In this document: one piece after another, positions 60,693-64,000 of the stretch
Layout: each line of letters starts with the position of its first letter
Position numbering within the stretch: the first letter of the stretch is position 1
NCBI RefSeq assembly: GCF_020966755.1
Contig: NZ_JAJKFT010000010.1
Location: 1,700,720 to 1,764,719, forward strand
DNA from: Blastopirellula sediminis
GTDB taxonomy: Bacteria; Planctomycetota; Planctomycetia; Pirellulales; Pirellulaceae
Direction of reading: 5' to 3'
DNA length: 64,000 nt
The notes under the pieces: model-generated
The model's input: the letters and a program-made list of their open reading frames with translations, nothing else
Told to the model about the DNA's origin: nothing
Databases searched by the model: none
Program-made: the position numbers and the translations under genes

Positions 60693-61826
60693 ATGCGTAT
60701 TGCGTCTGCCTGTTTAATCGCGCTGCTGATGGCCGTTTCGACCGCAGCGGCTGCCGAAACGCTCGGCATCTCGAAGACCAAGCCGGCCGAAGGACCGTAT
60801 GTCGAAATCGACGGCGGCTTCATGGTCCCCTACGAAATCACCATCCCCGGCACTGAAGTCCAGTTGTCGATGGTCCCGGTCCCCGGCGGCAAGCGGGTGA
60901 TGGGAGAAGGCGCCTCGGCCTATACCGTGAAGGTCGAACCGTTCTGGATGCAGAAGACCGAAACGAACTGGGCGCAGTACAAAGAGTTCATGCGACTCTA
61001 TGACTTGTTCAAGCAGCTCGAAGGGAACGGCGTTCGCCTGGTCACTGACGATAACAAGATCGACGCGATCACCATTCCGACCCCGCTGTATGAACCGACC
61101 TTCACCTACGAAAACGGCGAAGATCCGGAGCAAGCGGCCGTCACCATGACGCAGTACTCGGCGATGCAGTACAGCAAGTGGATCAGCGGCGTCAGCGGCA
61201 AGCAGTATCGTCTGCCGAGCGAAGCCGAATGGGAACATGCGGCCTCGGGCGGCGTGGCTGGTCCCTATTCGTTTGGCGACGCCGACAAGATCGGCGACTA
61301 CGCGTGGTACGCCGAAAACTCGGATGGCGCTCAGCACAAAGTGGGCGAACAGAAGCCGAACCAGTATGGCCTGTACGATATGAACGGCAACGTTTGGGAA
61401 TGGGTGCTCGACGCCTATTCCGAAGAAGCGCCCGCAGCGCTGGCCGGCAAGACGGTTACTGTCGCCGAAGCGATCCAGTGGCCGACCAAGCCGTTCCCGC
61501 TTTGCTCGAAGGGTGGTTCGTGGGATGACGACGCTGAAAATTGCGAAGTCACTTCCAAGCTCGGCTCGCATGACGATGATTGGAAAGGCTCGGATCCGAA
61601 CATCCCGCTCAGCCCGTGGTGGTTCACCGAGTATCCTTCGACCTGCGTCGGCTTCCGCTTGATTCGTCCGCTGACCGAACTGCCGAAGGCCGAAATGATC
61701 AAGTACTGGGACTCGCTCCCGGAAAACCTGCAGTTCGACGTCGCCGACCGTCTGAACGGCGGCCGCGGCGTCCTCGGCTTGGTCGACGAAAAGCTGCCGG
61801 AAGCGATCAAGCAGCTGGACGAGTAA
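60693..61826 (+). CDS. Secreted SUMF1/FGE-sulfatase-domain protein
   Basis: 377 residues from the ATG at 60693, which begins the signal peptide (MRIASACLIALLMAVSTAAA); an in-frame start at 60636 is not signal-like. The formylglycine-generating-enzyme fold is clear: FWMQKTETNWAQYKEFMRLY, YRLPSEAEWEHAASGG, YDMNGNVWEWVLDAYSEE, KGGSWDDDAENC and STCVGFRLIRPL. The pair of active-site cysteines of true FGE, at +2 and +7 after the GGSY/W turn, appears here as Asp and Cys, so conversion of sulfatase Cys to formylglycine is doubtful. A partial sulfatase gene lies 2 kb downstream. Confidence 0.88.
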   Translation: MRIASACLIALLMAVSTAAAAETLGISKTKPAEGPYVEIDGGFMVPYEITIPGTEVQLSMVPVPGGKRVMGEGASAYTVKVEPFWMQKTETNWAQYKEFMRLYDLFKQLEGNGVRLVTDDNKIDAITIPTPLYEPTFTYENGEDPEQAAVTMTQYSAMQYSKWISGVSGKQYRLPSEAEWEHAASGGVAGPYSFGDADKIGDYAWYAENSDGAQHKVGEQKPNQYGLYDMNGNVWEWVLDAYSEEAPAALAGKTVTVAEAIQWPTKPFPLCSKGGSWDDDAENCEVTSKLGSHDDDWKGSDPNIPLSPWWFTEYPSTCVGFRLIRPLTELPKAEMIKYWDSLPENLQFDVADRLNGGRGVLGLVDEKLPEAIKQLDE

Positions 61827-62168
61827 TCGTCCGCCGCGACACGATGAAGAAACGAAAAACGCCGAGGGGTTTTCCCTCGGCGTTTTTTTATGCGCCTCGC
61901 GAAAGGGAAGTGCTAGCACTCTCGCCGCTCGATCCTACAACGCGCATAGCTCGAATATTGCGCGCCTGGCCACTGCTATTTTGGTCGGCCTGGCGATGCG
62001 GCGGTATCGACTTCCCTCGGCAGCGGTCGATACGACGAAGGACGTTCTGCGCCAGGATGGCGAACCGGAGCGTCTTACATGGACGACCTGCGCAAAAGTG
62101 CGAACGCGGCCTCGATGGCGGAATCGAAGTCGCCAGGTACGGATACCTATTTCTGTAGAACCAGAGTC
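61827..62168. other. Intergenic region after the SUMF1 gene, only a terminator seen
   Basis: 342 nt. Apart from the terminator at 61858-61889 I see no gene, repeat or operator; short open frames here have no ribosome site. The porin gene's promoter must lie in the downstream half. Confidence 0.5.
61858..61889 (+). terminator. Intrinsic terminator after the SUMF1-domain gene
   Basis: AACGCCGAGGG-GTTTT-CCCTCGGCGTT, 11-bp stem with seven Ts, about 32 nt after the stop codon. Confidence 0.92.
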
Positions 62169-63572
62169 ATGAAGTCGATCGCGTCACTCTGTTTGTGCTT
62201 GACGGCGGCGTTCTGCGCGGCGCCGACGAATTACGCCCAGGCCGCTGCGCCCAACGCGATGGCCATTGATGGTTCTTGGCCAGCGGCGGACGTCACGTAC
62301 GCTTCAACGCAGCAAGATTCGCTGGTGACGCCGGTTGGCTATTACGCGGCTGCCGGTTGCAGTTGCGGTCACGGCGGCCAGTGCGATTGCCTTTGTTGCC
62401 GCGAGTCGCTCACCAATGGGCTGTGGGGCTACGGTTATTGCCTGGAAGATTGCGGGATCGGCATCAAGAGCTCGCTGACGCAGTTCTACCAAGGCCCGTC
62501 GAGCGGCGGTCGTCAGCAATCGTTCAGCTACGGCGCGAAGTTCGATCTCTACGCTGATTTCAACACCGAGAAGATGGGGCTGTGGGAAGGGGGCGATATC
62601 CTGGTTCACGCCTCGGAATGGCAGTTCGGCGAGAACGCCAACGCCGACGCCGTCTTCGCTTCGCCGGTCAATGCGAACCTGCTCTACCCGACCAACGGAC
62701 CTTCGTACGCGCTGTCGCATTTGCTGCTGACGCAACAACTTGGCGACGGACATCTGGCGATGGTCGGCCGCTATAGCATGCTCGACTTGTGGGAAGGATT
62801 TTATCCGGACTACGGTCACGGCTTGGACGGCTTTATGAACGTTTCGATGATCATTCCGTTGAATATTATCGTGCCGACCGTCGCGCCGATCTCGAACATG
62901 GCCGGCCTCGTCAAAGCGGGCGAACGTGGTCTGGAGCGGGGCGTCATCGTTACCGAAACGACCAACCACGCGACCGACGCCGGGCTCGACTTCAACAACG
63001 GCGTGACGATCCTCGGTTTCGATCGTCTCTATACCGACTTCGGCGGCCTGGCCGGTTCGCACACCGTTGCGGCGACCTACGCCACCGGAACGTTCCGTGA
63101 CTTCAACCCGAACGGCTGGATCACCGGTCCGGCCGGACTGGTGCAGATTCCGATTCTGGGAGAGCAGAAAGGTTCGTGGTCGGCCGGCTACATCGCCGAA
63201 CAACGCCTCTGGCAAGATCCCTGCAACGCCCAGCGCTACAGCAAGATGATGCTCACGCTCGGCGTCGCCGATCATGACACCAGCCCTTATGGCTTCGGCG
63301 CCAACGTTTCTTCCGAAGCGTTCGGGCTGTTTGCGTGTCGCCCCAGCGATCGGATGGGGATCGGGTACTTCTACTACGATTTGACCAACGGTTTCCAAAC
63401 GGCGATTCAAGCTCTCGGACCGGCGCAAAACGTTCAGGGGGGAGAGATCTACTACAACGCGGCGATCACCAAATGGTTCCATCTGACCGCCGACGCTCAA
63501 GCGATTCAGCCGATCTACAAAGCGAATGACACGGCGATCGTCCTCGGCCTGCGTGGTCGAATCGATTTCTAA
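62169..63572 (+). CDS. OprB-like carbohydrate-selective porin
   Basis: 467 residues from the ATG at 62169, beginning a signal peptide (MKSIASLCLCLTAAFCAAPT). After a Cys-rich N-terminal patch (AAGCSCGHGGQCDCLCCRES) come alternating strand segments typical of OprB-type 16-strand porins: FSYGAKFDLYADFNTEKMGL, LSHLLLTQQLGDGHLAMVGR, FGGLAGSHTVAATYATGTF, GYIAEQRLWQDPC and the final AIVLGLRGRIDF ending in Phe, as outer-membrane beta-barrels do. It admits sugars across the outer membrane; the Cys-rich patch is unusual for the family. Confidence 0.87.
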   Translation: MKSIASLCLCLTAAFCAAPTNYAQAAAPNAMAIDGSWPAADVTYASTQQDSLVTPVGYYAAAGCSCGHGGQCDCLCCRESLTNGLWGYGYCLEDCGIGIKSSLTQFYQGPSSGGRQQSFSYGAKFDLYADFNTEKMGLWEGGDILVHASEWQFGENANADAVFASPVNANLLYPTNGPSYALSHLLLTQQLGDGHLAMVGRYSMLDLWEGFYPDYGHGLDGFMNVSMIIPLNIIVPTVAPISNMAGLVKAGERGLERGVIVTETTNHATDAGLDFNNGVTILGFDRLYTDFGGLAGSHTVAATYATGTFRDFNPNGWITGPAGLVQIPILGEQKGSWSAGYIAEQRLWQDPCNAQRYSKMMLTLGVADHDTSPYGFGANVSSEAFGLFACRPSDRMGIGYFYYDLTNGFQTAIQALGPAQNVQGGEIYYNAAITKWFHLTADAQAIQPIYKANDTAIVLGLRGRIDF

Positions 63573-63607
63573 TTTCTTTTTTTCTGATGACAATCGAAGC
63601 GTGCAGC

Positions 63608-63635
63608 GGGATCAAGGCCATCGGCCTTGATCCCG
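63608..63635 (+). other. Hairpin after the porin gene
   Basis: CGGGATCAAGGCC-ATC-GGCCTTGATCCCG, a perfect 12-13-bp stem 36 nt after the stop codon. A long T-run is missing, so it may be a factor-dependent end or stability element rather than an intrinsic terminator. Confidence 0.65.
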
Positions 63636-63776
63636 TCCTTCGTTTCCGCTCGACGAAGTTGACGTCTTGCGGTTCTCGGCCGATACTGGAACGACGCGCG
63701 GTATCTCCAGTGGCGTTCTCGCCGCTCGCGTGATCTCCCCCTATTGCAGCTCTTCGGCCCAACGAGAAAGCTTGTC

Positions 63777-64000
63777 ATGTCCGCAGCCGTCGCTTTGCGT
63801 AAATCCATCGCCTCGCTTGTCTCATTGCTGTTGTTGACGACGCTGATTGCTGCGGCCAACGCCGCGGATCGCGCGAAGAGGCCGAACGTCATCGTCATCC
63901 TGGCCGACGATCTGGGGCTGGGAGACGTCACGGCCTGCAATCCCGAGAGCAAGATCAAGACGCCGCGGCTGGATGGACTTGCCGCCGAAGGGATCACGTT
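63777..64000 (+). CDS. Secreted sulfatase (arylsulfatase type), cut off by the window end
   Basis: The first 74 residues are visible. A signal peptide ([21 protein letters not shown]) is followed by the sulfatase opening [20 protein letters not shown], whose Asp-Asp binds calcium, and [13 protein letters not shown]. The catalytic Cys/Ser motif (C/S-x-P-x-R) lies outside the window, so the sulfatase class (Cys- or Ser-type) cannot be told. Planctomycetes carry many such genes for algal polysaccharide sulfate. Confidence 0.93.
   Translation, partial: MSAAVALRKSIASLVSLLLLTTLIAAANAADRAKRPNVIVILADDLGLGDVTACNPESKIKTPRLDGLAAEGIT

Noticed and set aside
62304-63593. 429-codon open frame opposite the porin gene
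   Set aside because: No family motifs; the forward strand encodes a signal peptide and porin strands ending in Phe.
1-64000. CRISPR arrays, tRNA or rRNA genes, phage or IS elements
   Set aside because: No regularly spaced identical repeats, no recognisable cloverleaf or rRNA sequence, and no transposase or integrase frame was found on reading both strands.

Overview
The window looks like chromosomal DNA from a planctomycete of the Pirellulales type (Blastopirellula, Bremerella or Rhodopirellula-like). This is inferred from the gene families: a DUF1559 pseudopilin-like protein, a secreted DUF1080 protein, secreted alpha/alpha-toroid (prenyltransferase-like) proteins, a DUF4159 protein beside a MoxR/DUF58/BatA/VWA operon, a sulfatase with a SUMF1-domain neighbour, many signal peptides, and moderately GC-rich DNA. 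I see no rRNA, tRNA, CRISPR array, phage or insertion sequence.

Layout. 1-8.7 kb: partial rarA, a DUF1499 protein, a secreted DUF1080 hydrolase, a transglutaminase-like protein, an EEP-fold nuclease/phosphatase, a secreted HEAT-like protein, a CoA-binding protein and a PadR/membrane-protein pair. 9-18 kb: ankyrin protein, DUF2262, secreted nucleoside hydrolase-like protein, PhnB/VOC protein, a RetSat/phytoene-desaturase-like oxidoreductase followed by a multi-pass membrane protein, a secreted TIM-barrel-like protein and a GT-C-like membrane protein. 18.6-24.1 kb: a zinc-ribbon protein and three tandem paralogous secreted proteins of unknown function. 24.2-30.7 kb: serine beta-lactamase-like esterase, His-rich secreted protein plus a His/Asp-rich DUF1559 protein, alpha/beta hydrolase, DUF4272, ankyrin protein, and an M50 site-2 protease with CBS domains.

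30.8-40.1 kb is the most interesting part. It is a compact envelope/stress-type module: a Gly/Tyr-rich secreted protein, a candidate structured ncRNA, a small lipoprotein, a small membrane-anchored protein, a GlsB/YeaQ-like protein, a hybrid histidine kinase, DUF1328, DUF2383 and GS17M-like proteins, and an NtrC-family sigma-54 activator. Four of the small structural genes or operons have upstream sequences fitting the sigma-54 -24/-12 element, so I propose a local sigma-54 regulon run by the kinase/activator pair encoded inside it.

40.2-64 kb: a GH32-like protein, a toroid/DUF4159 protein divergent from a moxR-DUF58-batA-VWA operon, two small cytosolic proteins, a TetR regulator divergent from an RND efflux operon (operator visible), a second toroid protein, two secreted proteins (one SUMF1-domain), an OprB-like porin and the start of a sulfatase.

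Between genes lie several families of hairpin (REP/MITE-like) repeats. One family occurs as four complete and two half copies. Many gene ends carry clear intrinsic terminators.
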